Below are positions 28,335 to 39,400 of a stretch of 64,000 bases of DNA, one piece after another. Where the stretch lies: the NCBI RefSeq assembly GCF_050948215.1, contig NC_135149.1, positions 11,699,001 through 11,763,000 of the forward strand, given 5' to 3'. The notes under the pieces are model-generated. The model did no database searches, was not told where the DNA came from, and saw only the letters and a list, made by a program, of their open reading frames with translations. Position 1 is the first letter of the stretch, and each line of letters begins with the position of its first letter. A program made the position numbers and the translations under genes. Source of the stretch: Halictus rubicundus (lineage: Eukaryota; Arthropoda; Insecta; Hymenoptera; Halictidae).

Positions 28335-29624
28335 ATGACTACTTTAAACTGTAACTCAAAAAGTTTCTTCATCCTGTTGCTGTTCGCATTTACAAATGCT
28401 GCACAAAGTTACCGTGCTGTGGTGGTCATCCATGGGGTTCTCACGGGAAGTGACAGCATGGAACTCATCAGCAACAGGATCAAGGAGGCGAGTATAACTC
28501 AAAGGATAACCACTGTGTCCTGAGGCGGCCTACTTGCTTGAACTTGGCGGGAAAACGTGATGCAATAGGTGATTCGCAATTGATATTTCAGATGCATCCT
28601 GGGACGCAGATTTACAATACTCCAAGATACGCGGGATGGAGTAGCTTGGAGTCTATGTGGCGACAAGTGGAGGAGATAGGCATGGATGTTATTTCTATAG
28701 GTGCCGCGTTCCCCGAGGGAATTAATTTAGTCGGTTACAGCCAGGGTGGATTGTTAGCTAGAGCGATTTTGCAAAAATTTCCCGAACACAATGTCAGGAA
28801 CTTTATCTCACTGAGCTCGCCGCAGGCAGGACAATACGGAAGTAAGCAAGGCCATCTTTGATGGTAAACAATGGAGATTCAAACTTTATGATTCAAATCT
28901 GATGATTCATACGATCGTTTGGATTGCAGCGAAGTTTTTACACTTGTTTTTCCCTAATCTGGTCTGCGAGACAGCTTATGAACTGTTTTATTCGAAAATC
29001 GGGCAATCCATCAGCGTTGCGAATTATTGGAATGATCCTCATCATCAGGTTGGTATACTGCAGGCTTGGGCACGATTTATTTCGAGTAAAATTAAAAATT
29101 GTTTCAATCAATGTTTCTGTATAATTAGATTATACAGAATTATGCAAAATTAGAAAATAACATCGTCCAGCCAAAGAAAACAATCTGTATTTTCCAAGTG
29201 TGCTGCTCAAACAATATCCAAGCACCATAAATTATATAGAAAAATGACCTGTTCTGTTTCTATTACACAGGAATTATACTACAAATACAGTGACTTTCTT
29301 CCATACATAAACAACGAGAGAAATATGTCGAGAGCAATAGCATCCAAACAAGGTATCACTAAATTGAAGCGTATGGTGCTCGTAGGCGGTCCCGACGATG
29401 GGGTGATCACCCCATGGCAGAGCAGCCATTTTGGATACTACAATGCTAACCTAACTGTAATAGAAATGCGAGATAGATCTATTTACGAGGACGATTTGAT
29501 TGGGCTGAAGACCCTAGACGAAAGGAACAGACTCACCCTGATTACAGTACCGAACGTTCCGCATTTCGAGTGGCATAAAAACGAGTCTATAGTAGACAAT
29601 TTTCTGCTGCCATATCTAGATTAA
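28335..29624 (+). CDS. Ppt2: Lysosomal thioesterase, PPT2-like (palmitoyl-protein thioesterase 2 family)
   Basis: Exons are 28335-28487, 28592-28841, 28930-29048 and 29271-29624, giving 291 aa; human PPT2 is about 302. An alpha/beta-hydrolase that cleaves acyl thioesters, such as acyl-CoA and S-acyl groups, in the lysosome. A hydrophobic signal peptide (about residues 8-24) is followed by the VVVIHG strand (29-34). The nucleophile elbow is GYSQGG with Ser101, then SLSSPQAGQYG as in PPT2. The Asp lies in GGPDDGVITPWQS (about 216-217), a segment almost identical across PPT2 proteins, and the His in VPHFEWH (probably 272). Two NxS/T sites are present. Intron 1 (104 bp) has to use a GC donor (GAG|GCGAGT) to keep frame; introns 2 and 3 are GT-AG. 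Family assignment is firm; substrate is inferred from the family. Confidence 0.93.
28488..28591 (+). other. GC-AG intron 1 of the PPT2-like gene
   Basis: The first coding exon ends in RIKE and the second starts MHPGTQIY, matching the INETHPGT region of PPT2. The acceptor ATTTCAG at 28591 is in phase 0. The only in-phase donor that fits is GAG|GCGAGT at 28488, a good GC-type donor. The GT three bases downstream would leave phase 1 and break the frame. Confidence 0.75.
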
Positions 29625-29842
29625 TGTTTATGAATTACGCAACATGAATTATTGCTATGTAATGTACTGGAAAGCATGCCGAACCACGAGATCTTTGTTG
29701 ACCATGACAATTGACGCTCAGATATTTTTAATTCTCACGAACGAAGTACCTAACGATAAACAAATACCTCTTACGTGTGTAAGACGAACGACTGCAAGGG
29801 GTAGCTCAATGACAAGACGCTTATGTATATACTTTTATTATC

Positions 29843-29848
29843 AATAAA
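29843..29848 (+). terminator. Poly(A) signal AATAAA of the PPT2-like gene
   Basis: AATAAA lies about 220 bp after the stop codon, followed by a T-rich segment. It implies a short 3' UTR of about 240 bp. Confidence 0.7.
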
Positions 29849-30031
29849 CATTTTCTAATTTATCAAATACAAAATCGAGTAGAATGCGTCATCATGGATC
29901 ATTGAATGTCTGCTGGATCGTTGAAGTATTTGAACACTGAACACAAATGTAGATTTTTCTGTGTGGAGTGTGCAAATACTTTCTCGAGTCAATCCATTCG
30001 ACTACCTCGTTAATACCACCTTAAGTCTACA

Positions 30032-30037
30032 TTTATT
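30032..30037 (-). terminator. Poly(A) signal AATAAA of the carboxypeptidase gene
   Basis: AATAAA on the minus strand (TTTATT on plus) lies 78 bp after the stop codon at 30115. The convergent PPT2 transcript should end near 29870, leaving under 200 bp between the two 3' ends. Confidence 0.65.
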
Positions 30038-30114
30038 GTTACTTAAATCGTTTGTTCATAGCCAGTGTGGGAAGATTATCACAAGTGTTTACCAACATAC
30101 TGGAGTATAAGGAT

Positions 30115-31642
30115 TCAAAAACTTTTCTTATGCGTAAAGCGAGTAATAAGATCGAGAGCCCATAAGGGTTGATCTGAAGGAACCATGTGCCCAGCATTTC
30201 GCACCAGGACTTCTGTTAAGTTGTCGACTGCTTTTGTATAACCAGCTAATTCTTTTCCCACCCACCATAATTTCCTCGGCGCAGTTTTATATTTTTCAGC
30301 GCCGGTCCATTGAAGATTACGCAAATAATTTTCGGTGAGGGGGTACGCGACAATAATATCAAGCTGGCCGTTGTATATTAAAACTCTATAATGCTTAGTG
30401 AGATCGGTAATCAAAATTGCCAGAGACTGCATAACATCCCCCTTCAAATGCTCCTCCACTTTTTTATTTTCGACATTAAATGTGCAATTGCCAACGTGTA
30501 TAGCTTTTCTCACTTCTGCTTTCTGAATCCACTCTGCCATCATATCAGCATTAGAAGGATCTTCGGTGTACAAATAATTAAAGTAGAAATCGAATCCAGT
30601 TAAATTTTTAAACAATGACGGAGAGCCAACTAAGTCACCATCAAGCAGCGTATCGAAGAGATTGAAAGCATCCACAAATTTTTTCTGTTTTATTAAATTC
30701 CTCCCCTTCTCCTCATACGAATGGAATAAATCTCTCCCATTTGAATCAATTAATCCTAATTGGTACAAATAGTCTCCATACACTAACTGGTTCTCTGGAT
30801 CGGTCAACCCATTCCCAATTGCCAAACCCTTCAAATTTATTTTCTTGTCTGCTTTGATATTGTAGTCTTTGATAGCATGCGACACAGCAGGCACATATTT
30901 CCCAGCATAGGATTCACCGGTTACATAAAAATCATTGTCCTGAAGTTCTGGGAACAATGTGAAGAACTGAACTAGTACTGTATGAACATCCCTCCCAACA
31001 TGTGTCTCATTAGTGGCGTATCCTTTATCGTTATCAGTGAAACTGAACCCCGTACCGACTGGGTTATCAATGTACAATAAATTATGCGATAGGTGCCAAG
31101 AATATTTGCGTTTCTGCAGAGTTTTGTTCGTATTGACAAAGAATGGGCCATTCTCCATAAACAACCCAAACATGGATGTTGCTCCTGGACCTCCTTGCAG
31201 CCACAGCACTACAGGTGCAGTCTTAGGGTTGTGCTATGTGAAATAAAAATCTCGTTTACACTCTCGTAAATTTATTTCTTAATTTAATTCACGAATTTAT
31301 AGAAGATTTAAATTAACATAAAATTTGAATTTTACGATCACTCACCGCCGCGGGGAAGAACCAGAAGAACATGTTCGAGTTGTACTCTTTGTTCACGGTG
31401 AAATATCCAGCATAGCTACTGACATCATCCATTTCGTTGTGCTGTACGACAGCTTTGTTCCGGGCATCGTCTATGTTGCCGCTTTCAATTAAAGGCGTCA
31501 AAAACAGAGGCTTACCAACATCAACATCATCGGGGAGTGGGTAGCTTTTAAGTTTCGGGTATACGTTTGTGAATCCCCACGTGTTTCCAATAATCGTAGC
31601 AACGAAGAACAGTTGTACAATAAGTACAATCCCCTTCGCCAT
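30115..31642 (-). CDS. Serine carboxypeptidase, CPVL / venom serine carboxypeptidase type (S10 family)
   Basis: Exons are 31346-31642 (99 codons) and 30115-31233 (372 aa plus stop), giving 471 aa; human CPVL is 476. It removes C-terminal residues from peptides in the lysosome or after secretion. The start is the first ATG (MAKGIVL) and opens a signal peptide of about 22 residues. S10 landmarks: YAGYFTVN, then LWLQGGPGATSMFG (substrate binding, about 109-122), IDNPVGTGFSF, GESYAGKYVPA with nucleophile Ser207, YNGQLDIIVAYP with Asp391 and NAGHMVPSDQP with His448. All catalytic residues are intact. Five NxT sites fit a glycoprotein. The 112-bp intron has GT-AG ends (GCG|GTGAGT and CATAG|CAC). 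It shares an upstream region with the divergent FAM210A-like gene. Whether it is expressed in venom cannot be judged from the sequence. Confidence 0.95.
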
Positions 31643-32771
31643 TCTGTATATCAGCGACCACGGTAAATCGTGACACAAACTTTCGCTTTCGATGCTGAAC
31701 GAGAACTACGTCTAATTGCGGTTGATCATGACCCGTTTATCATGACCTCAACAAAAAACCGGAGTATCAATGTTGCCAATGTATGATTTACACGGATCAC
31801 ATTTCCCCATATCGGGTTTATAGAACCAAGAAAGTCTTTGAACGCGTTTTCCCACAGTTTTCTTCTATATTTTCAAACAAACAACACAAACGCCGCTATG
31901 TAGTTAATAAAGAGATAAAGCAGTATTCTTAATGCTTAAGTTCTTAAAACTTTACATAAATGTAATTAATATATTGGACAGATTTTACAATTAATTAATT
32001 ACTATATAGTAGGGGCGCTGAGGATTGTAAACAACAATTCTTGTTAGGTTACAAGTTAGAGGTTAGATATACGAATTGCATTTCCCGAAGTTAATATTAA
32101 TAAGACTAGAAGATACTTTAAGAGTTTTAAAATTTAAATCAAACGCCCCATTGTTATATTAACCACTACGCAGTAGAGAAACGCAGTATTCATAATGTTT
32201 AAAGTGTTAAAGTTGTATTGTAATTGATTTATCATTACGCACTGATTTGTTACTAGTTTTTGCATAGTAGAGGCGCTGGGAATTGTAAAAATCAATTTTC
32301 CATCAATTGCTATAGAGTTTTAGGTTAAATACAGCATGGTTTCTACGCATCCGCTCAAGTACTCGAAAAGAAATAATTGTCAGCTAAGAATAGTTGACAA
32401 TTAATAATAGTTTCTGGCTATCCAATAAGAGAACAAGATTGTGCTTAATATATAATTAATATGTGGTTCAATTTGCAGTGCGCGCAGTTATCGAGCTTAT
32501 AGATGGCATAGGTGTAGCCACAGCATTTTCATTACCAAACTTACATTTGCAGTGAACGATGCGGAGAACGTGTAAACTTTTGTGAATACATTTAACTTTT
32601 AGAATATCTGTTTACATCGGCTCTGTCCACAGAAAAGCTTTGTTTTGTACGTCTCGTCGAATGTGTGCAAATAAACGTAAATTACTCGCGGTGTCGGAAG
32701 TGTAGTACGGCACCTAGAAAATACCGAAAGTGGAAGTTATTGGTTAGAAATATCAGCGGTTGTTTTTGAAA
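31643..32771. promoter_or_regulatory. Divergent intergenic region between the carboxypeptidase and FAM210A-like genes
   Basis: This 1.13-kb AT-rich region separates two start codons facing away from each other, so both promoters must lie here unless 5' UTR exons are more distant. I see no clear TATA/initiator pair for either gene. Most of the middle is taken up by an old tandem duplication (31893-32335). Confidence 0.5.
31893..32335. repeat. Diverged tandem duplication, period about 260 bp
   Basis: Shared blocks in order are GCAGTATTC(T/A)TAATG (31920 and 32183), ATAGTAG(G)GGCGCTG followed by GGATTGTAA / GGAATTGTAA (about 32007 and 32266), and GTTAGGTTACAAG...TTAGATA versus GTTTTAGGTTAAATA. 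Offsets of 263 and 259 bp agree. The copies differ at many positions, so the event is old. It lies wholly in the divergent intergenic region. Confidence 0.7.
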
Positions 32772-34001
32772 ATGGAAGTGATTCTCGGCCGCAGTAGCAG
32801 ACTCATCAACAGCTTGGGCTTCGGCCCGACTATACTAACAAAAAATTTTCTGGAATCGGTGCGTTTCATACGATGCACCGATCCGAAACGCTGGAAGTTC
32901 AAGCTTTCCGGTAGGTCATTTGCGGCCCGAAACTCAGAACACGTTTGCCACTCGATTTAATCTTGTCATCATCGTTGTGTAAACAATTTCAGAACGATAC
33001 CCGCACTACGAAAACTTCTCGTGTAACTCTGTCCCACTTTTTAATCGTATTACGACAAATCAACTGCCCTATAGTTGTAATATCGCTAAATATAGTATTC
33101 CGGTCACGCATTATTGTGGCTTTAAACAAAATGGTACAGATGTCCACTCAGGTCAACAACAAAAACAGTCAGTATTCGCAAAGATGAAACAGATGACCAA
33201 GGACTATTGGCATATTCTGGTACCAGTGCATATAGTCACTTCTGCCGGTTGGGTTGGTTTATTTTATGCAACGATTAAAAAGTATGCACGCAAAAACACT
33301 GTACACACGTGCCGATAATTGTTTCGTAATTTTTGCACTATCCCGTATTGTTTCAGCGGTGTGGACATAATCAAAGTAATGGAACTTCTGAATTTTAGTG
33401 AAAAATACTTAGATATGGTACGAAATTCCAGTGCAGGCAACTGGGCATTAACATACGCTTTATATAAAATATTTACACCTCTTAGGTACACGGTGACTGT
33501 AGGTAATTAATTAAACGAACATAATCAAACTCGTTGCACTTACAGGAACCTAATAAAATCGACATAATAATGATGCATATATTATATAGGGCTGACAACA
33601 ATGACTATTAGGCAGCTGAGCAAATCGGGAATAGTGAAACCTCTGCCGTTTGGTAAACAGGCTCAAATCATACCCAAGGTACTACGAAATGTACTATGCA
33701 CAAATTAAGATGTATTGAAATTGTTATTTATCTGAAATATTTGTGTTCTCCTGTTCTTACATGCATACATGATATAGCCAGCGTGCGATGCTCTGTGTAG
33801 GTTTTGATTAAACTGCTAGAAATTAATTTCTTTTAACCATGTATCACGTATCTTTTTTTAGGTTCGTAGGCTAAGCGAAATCACATCTTTTAAATTTATA
33901 ATATTTTTAATATGTTACAGACGAAAGAATCAAATAAAACAACACCAACGCACAAAGTCACGCCGAAAACAGGAGAGGAAACGGGACCCCCGAAAACGTA
34001 G
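32772..34001 (+). CDS. FAM210A: FAM210A-like mitochondrial DUF1279 protein
   Basis: Exons are 32772-32910, 32993-33281, 33357-33502, 33590-33678 and 33921-34001, giving 247 aa. All introns are GT-AG and the phases (1, 2, 1, 0) are consistent. FAM210A is an inner-mitochondrial-membrane protein linked to mitochondrial translation in vertebrates. The N-terminus (MEVILGRSSRLINSLG) is basic and amphipathic, as expected for import. The DUF1279 core starts around 112 with a membrane segment HILVPVHIVTSAGWVGLFYA (about 119-138). It continues with ELLNFSEKYLDMV, NSSAGNWALTYALYKI and FTPLRYTVTVG, closely matching FAM210A (YALFKIATPARYTVTLG). The C-terminus is a short Lys/Thr/Pro-rich tail instead of the vertebrate coiled coil. 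It could be called FAM210B-like by length, but core identity favours FAM210A. Confidence 0.88.
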
Positions 34002-34132
34002 CAACGTATGAAAACCAAAGCTGACCTAATTTTGATTCGAACTTTAGGTTTTCGGGTATGGTTCACTGCGAACTGTAAAAGTGCGAACGGATGTATATTG
34101 CCTGTTGTAAATGTATAATTTTACTGTGTTAC

Positions 34133-34138
34133 AATAAA
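34133..34138 (+). terminator. Poly(A) signal AATAAA of the FAM210A-like gene
   Basis: AATAAA lies 132 bp after the TAG stop. It faces the jub 3' end, whose candidate signal is about 85 bp away on the other strand. Confidence 0.65.
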
Positions 34139-34219
34139 AATCGATTAGAAAAATCTACACTATCTTCCTTTTCATCCTGACGAAAACGATAGCAATTAAC
34201 GTTGGCAGGTATACTCTTC

Positions 34220-34225
34220 TTTATT
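34220..34225 (-). terminator. Candidate distal poly(A) signal of jub
   Basis: AATAAA on the minus strand, about 1.08 kb beyond the jub stop codon. If used, the FAM210A-like and jub transcripts would end within about 100 bp of each other. Nearer sites cannot be ruled out. Confidence 0.4.
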
Positions 34226-35302
34226 GAACGGTCGTCTCCTTTTACATACCGTGCATACATTTTAAATAACATTGTACTTTTTATCTACAATACTCGCAGA
34301 TTACAGCTAGACGCAAAGATATTGATTATTTGTGAAACGTAGCAAATTTTTTGGCAGCACGAGTTATGCGTTGTAAAGTTAGTCAACGATAATGCACCAA
34401 ATGTAAATATCCCATGCTCGAAGAGACATCACGGGGATCATAAAATTTTGAGCTCCAGCTATAGTGTTCGATCGTGAACCTGTCCGTTAATTCCTGAGCA
34501 GTATTGCTAAAAAATGTTAAAAGTCATGTAATGTTCTCGTTTGAATGGATCGGAATATAACGTATTGTCGTAATAAATACTGTTAGCAAAACGCAATGCA
34601 TCAACCACGGCACTCTGCGCCGTCGTAGAAGTCTTAGGTCTCGATCGTTCTGAGATCCGTGTACTACCGTCGATCCTCGCATAGCGGACACGTCGCAATT
34701 AATATGATTATATATATATATTATATACATGAACTAAATAAAGGAATTGTTACTTAACGACAATTTGTTATTATGCTAATATATCACAGTTGCCTGCGCA
34801 ACTTGCTCATCCTAAATGAGACCACTGCACCCGCGGTGCAGTACCTTCCGACGAATAAATAAAGACCACATATATTAAATATAACCACTTATCTATATTA
34901 TTAGTAGCTGTCAATGGAAAAAAGAGAGAATCGTCCGCCCGATATCGCGACGCGATCTATCGTCTAACGAATTACATAGACAAGATCATTGATACGTTTA
35001 TACTGATTAGACCTGAATAATCTAGAATCTAGGTGATCCCGTTGGGCAGTGTAAGTATTTCGATTCTGTAAATAGCCAGTCTTGGGTACGTGATCCGGTT
35101 CTCCTCGGAGGAACAATATAAAGCTAGTATACTTTTGATAATCGATGCGTGTGTCTAGTTTACTATGGATTGAATCCACCGTGCGGACCGATAGGTAAGC
35201 TACTTTCACCATTGGGCACTCTCTTATGTGCGTTTCAGTCGCTCGACGGACTGGCGCGCGCGCGCAGTACGATGAAATGCATAGTCGCGAAATTCATTTA
35301 AC
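34226..35302 (-). other. Probable jub 3' UTR
   Basis: This roughly 1-kb stretch between the jub stop codon and the candidate poly(A) signal has no gene of its own. It includes a TATATATATA run (34709-34718) and a GCGCGCGCGC run near 35255. Assignment as 3' UTR is inferred from position. Confidence 0.4.
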
Positions 35303-36481
35303 TTATCCCATAAATTGATAACTAGCTGATACTGGCTGCGGCGCCCTCGGCTGCGTGTGGGATATGCGTTGGATGTGGCACGCACGACACATGAGCCTGC
35401 CGTCGAGTGGGTAGCATCGCTTGTCCGGCTCGTCGGTCAGTTGCATGCCGCAATCCTCGCAGACGTAGCAGTCCACGTGGAAATCTTTGTCCATCGAGAC
35501 AACCCGCACGGTCTCTTCGGTCCCCTGGAAGATGGACATCGCACATCATTATGGGGGACGTTCGAAACACTTGCCTGCACACGTTTGACAACGTTGAATA
35601 CCTCTACAGGGGTGATGCCCTTCCCGCACGAAGCGCACTTGGGCGCAAACATTCTGTGATAGTCGTTCACACAGTAAATCTTATTGTCTACGTCGACCGT
35701 AAAAGGAACACCGTCGAGGCACTCGTTGCACACGCAGCATCTAAAGCACCCTGGGTGGTACGACTTCCCCATTGCTTGCAAAATCTACGGCAAAGGCCTC
35801 GGTTTTATTACGGTTCGATCAGGTAGCAAGGGGCAATTCTCGTGTGGTGGTATCTAGAAGTAATAACACGAGAATCCCCCCTAAATATTCTCTATTCAAT
35901 TACCATCTCCATAATAAGGTGTCCGCAGATAGCACACTTCTCGGCAGTCTGTTGGAAGCCGGAATACTGCGAAAGTAACATTGCGTGAGCTTCGACGGTT
36001 CTTTCGTTGGTGAATTCTACGATTGTCTTACGTACCAGATAATCCTCCTCGCAGTACACCCTCCCGTGGACGTTATAGAACGCTTTGCCGCGCAACGCCC
36101 TTCCACAGGAGCAGCATATAAAGCAATTGGTGTGGTATAGATTGCCCATGGCCTGGCAGGCCTGGCCGGCCCCGGTTACTTTTTCGCCGCATGTGTGGCA
36201 TATACCTATAAAAAGGTACTTCGAGTACTCTTCGGCAGTTGTAGGTTCATTACAATGTTTATAGCCGGGTTGCGCAATAAGCGGATTCTTTGCTGATCAC
36301 GGTTGCAAACGGTATACGATCGTGACAGGTTTATCGGCGGGTGTTTAAAAATACCCTCGACCGTTCGACAATGCATTCCATCGGCCGGGATCATCGTCAT
36401 CGGGATTATGAATACACACGGGGTCGATTAGCCAGTGCAAACGAACTCACAGCTCTCTATGGGTAACACGGACTCCGCCAT
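35303..36481 (-). CDS. jub: Predicted short, LIM-only jub isoform from an alternative first exon
   Basis: An ATG at 36481 opens an 11-codon exon (MAESVLPIES plus one base, 36451-36481) ending at a consensus donor (AGCT|GTGAGTT). The phase is 1, the same as the exon that normally precedes the LIM1 exon at 36205, so splicing gives MAESVLPIESC followed directly by ICHTCGEKV. The product would be 222 aa: three complete LIM domains without the preLIM region or the charged helix. Upstream sequence is GC-rich with two TCAGT initiator words near 36757, as expected for an internal promoter. The isoform is inferred from phase, splice site and context; no transcript was seen. Confidence 0.5.
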
Positions 36482-39400
36482 CCCTTCTAAAGGAATTCCC
36501 GGTACTTCATTCGCGTTGACCGCGACACTTGTAGTTTCGATTTAACGACTTGGTCTCGCCGCGCCAGTCCTGTTCGAACTAGAAGCCGCCAACGAGTCCG
36601 ACTGGTCTATCTATAACGAGATTAGTTACCGTGGCGAGCGCGACGTGGCCGCCGCTGTTTGCCGTGTACAGGACGTTACACGAAGAATAGAACTCGTGCA
36701 GAAAAACCAAGAGGAACACTAGGCTCGCCTAAACGCCAGCCACTTATCGACTGACACTGACTCGCTCGGCTGAAGTTCCTGTCCCACTCGCGCGGACTTT
36801 AAGCGGCTGCGACTACCAGCGCAAACACTATTTCATTTCAGCGAAATATATATTTGCGGAATTGTGCATTAACGACGACTTGAAGGTCGGCAGTAGCGCG
36901 TTTCCATTTCTGATTACAGCACTGGTTTCCGTTTTCTGAAGGAAATCCATCGAGTTATTTCGGTGCACTCTTCAATATTTGGGAACAGCTAGAATGCCAG
37001 GTGGATCACCCTAATTGGATAGTCGCGTTTTGGCCTGAGAGCACCTCATCGAAAAACACTTTCCGTGTTTTGGACGGTGATAGGTCAGAATTGTCCGCAG
37101 ATAGGGGAGTCATTTGCATCGAATACTTTCATTGGAATTGAAAATCAGTGTTGCGCAATGTTGGGTAGTTTGCGGGTCAATTTAAATGACAAACAAGTCT
37201 GACACACTTAAGTGGCTTTCGCGTCAATACAAGACGCTTTCAGCACGTGTAGCGGGCTTGATGATCCCATTCTTCCGTCGACAGCCGGCAAAATCTAATC
37301 GACATTGATACTGTCCAATGTGAACACCACCTTACGGTGTTCAGACACAAGGGACGGACCACATCTGTGTCTGTGTATGTGTGTGTGTGCATGTATTCTC
37401 GCGAGTGCACCGAGAACGAATGCATGTAACGCGCACACTTGTAGCGCTTCAAGTAGGTGCGAAGACACGTAGGTGGAAACGAATGGGCCGAGAGTGAATG
37501 TCAACGAAACGCCGCGTTAAAAAGTTTCGCGACACATTGAGACCCGACTCCATTTTCCAAAACCGGTCTACCGGGAACTTGTGCCGTGGGAATTGGCACG
37601 GTACCCCGTCGCTTTTTATTTCCTACCAGAAGTATTTCGAATTACGGGCCGGAATGCGTCGTCGGGTGAAATAACCCGCCTGGGCGACGTTATTGGACTT
37701 TAATCTGCTTAAACAGATTACGAAGAATCAAGGGAGACAGACCCGGCCTGCGAGGGCTACGTAAACACTGACTAACAAAGGCCGGTGTACACGTGCAACC
37801 GGAAGTCTTTGTGTATCAGCAACTACTAGGGGTGTTTTCATTAATTGCCCGATGACTCCTTACCGAAGTACTCGCCTTCTTCTTCTTGCTTCTCCATTTC
37901 CTCCTCCAGTTGTCTTGTCAGCTCCTCTATTTTCCTTTCCGCCTCGGTGGGCCCCTAAAAGCCATAAATCACATCCCGTATTGGCCATTAATAACGACTA
38001 AACTGTAGATCTTTATGTAAATCTCCTGCGCTGACTGGATTTGTCGTGGCAAAAATAAAGTGGAAGTACTGTTAACCCTTCGCGGGCGGATATCCAATTT
38101 CGAAAGTTGCAAATAATTTAATTATATAACTAACAAAAATATTTAAGACCTTGATATTTTTAAATAGTCCTCGTCCGCAAAAGGTAAATTTTTAAGATAT
38201 GCAGCCTAACATTGATAAACGGAATCGTGATAGGATTTCGCCGCAGGAAAACATATAAACGACCATGGTGCATATAGACGTAGACGTAGTTACAATTAAC
38301 ATAGACAAAAGAAGGAAGTACACAGAGGATTAAATGCTTTTATGAAGACGCGTACAGTTTATGAATAAAATATTGTGCGGCAACTATACGGTGGTCGTCA
38401 GGAGGAAACAATTTACAGGCCGTGATTCAGCGCGAGTTCGGAGAAAGAACTCGTCACGAATCGTAAGATATTCTGAAATCCAAGCGTGAGTATTTTTTTC
38501 GTTTGCCAAAGCGATGGTTTACGAAATTTTTGGCGAATTAAGGAGGCCGTTTATCGGATTGTGGGAGCAACATTTTCGCTGAAATATCCTCTAATCTTAT
38601 CGTCACATGGGTCATTCGTTATGTAAAATATCAGCGATAGCGGTTGACATTCGTGAGATCATCGCTGGGAAGCGACAAACATCGCGCAGGCCTCTCCTTA
38701 ATTTCGCATTAAACTCGGACATGCTTTTTTGTTGTTACAGAAGAGCAGAATGCAAGGAATTTTACGATATTAGAGAGGTTCTCGTGTAATGCAGTTAGGG
38801 GACCGACGTATGCAGGGACGGTCACGATTTTATATGAAATCGACATGCAAATGAATCGGCGATTGGCGATTTGCCAAGGCAAATCGAAAGCATTGCCACG
38901 TTCCCTTAACCCAATTAATACTAGCATAGCGTTGTATAGCTGCCTTTGACAAAGACGAGAGAAAAAGAAGGAGGATAGAGACAGTGGTTAGAGATTTCGA
39001 ATAATTTTCGTCTCACTCTGCGGTTTCTTACTGATTGTCTGGGTGGTATGACATTGTAGGGTAGCAGCCCCTTCCCAGCCGTGGGTTTGATCGGCGGGCT
39101 GACTGACTTCCTTTCTTCGAGTTCTGGTTCAGACGGCCTTTGTAACACAGGTACCCCAGCGTTCAGAAAAACTGGACCAGCCACCCCGCTGGTCACCCCG
39201 GGAGGCAGACTAGTGATCCTAGGGCCATGGATATTTAAATCGGTTTCGGTGGTGGTGGTTGTAGCACTGGTAACCGGCGCTTGTACTTGGCCGCGAATAG
39301 GGCTTCCAATGACATTATTTGACGAAGACGAAGCCACGTGTCTCGGTGAATTGATCATGTGTGCAACCGTGTCCGACGATACCTGGTTGTGCGTTGGACT

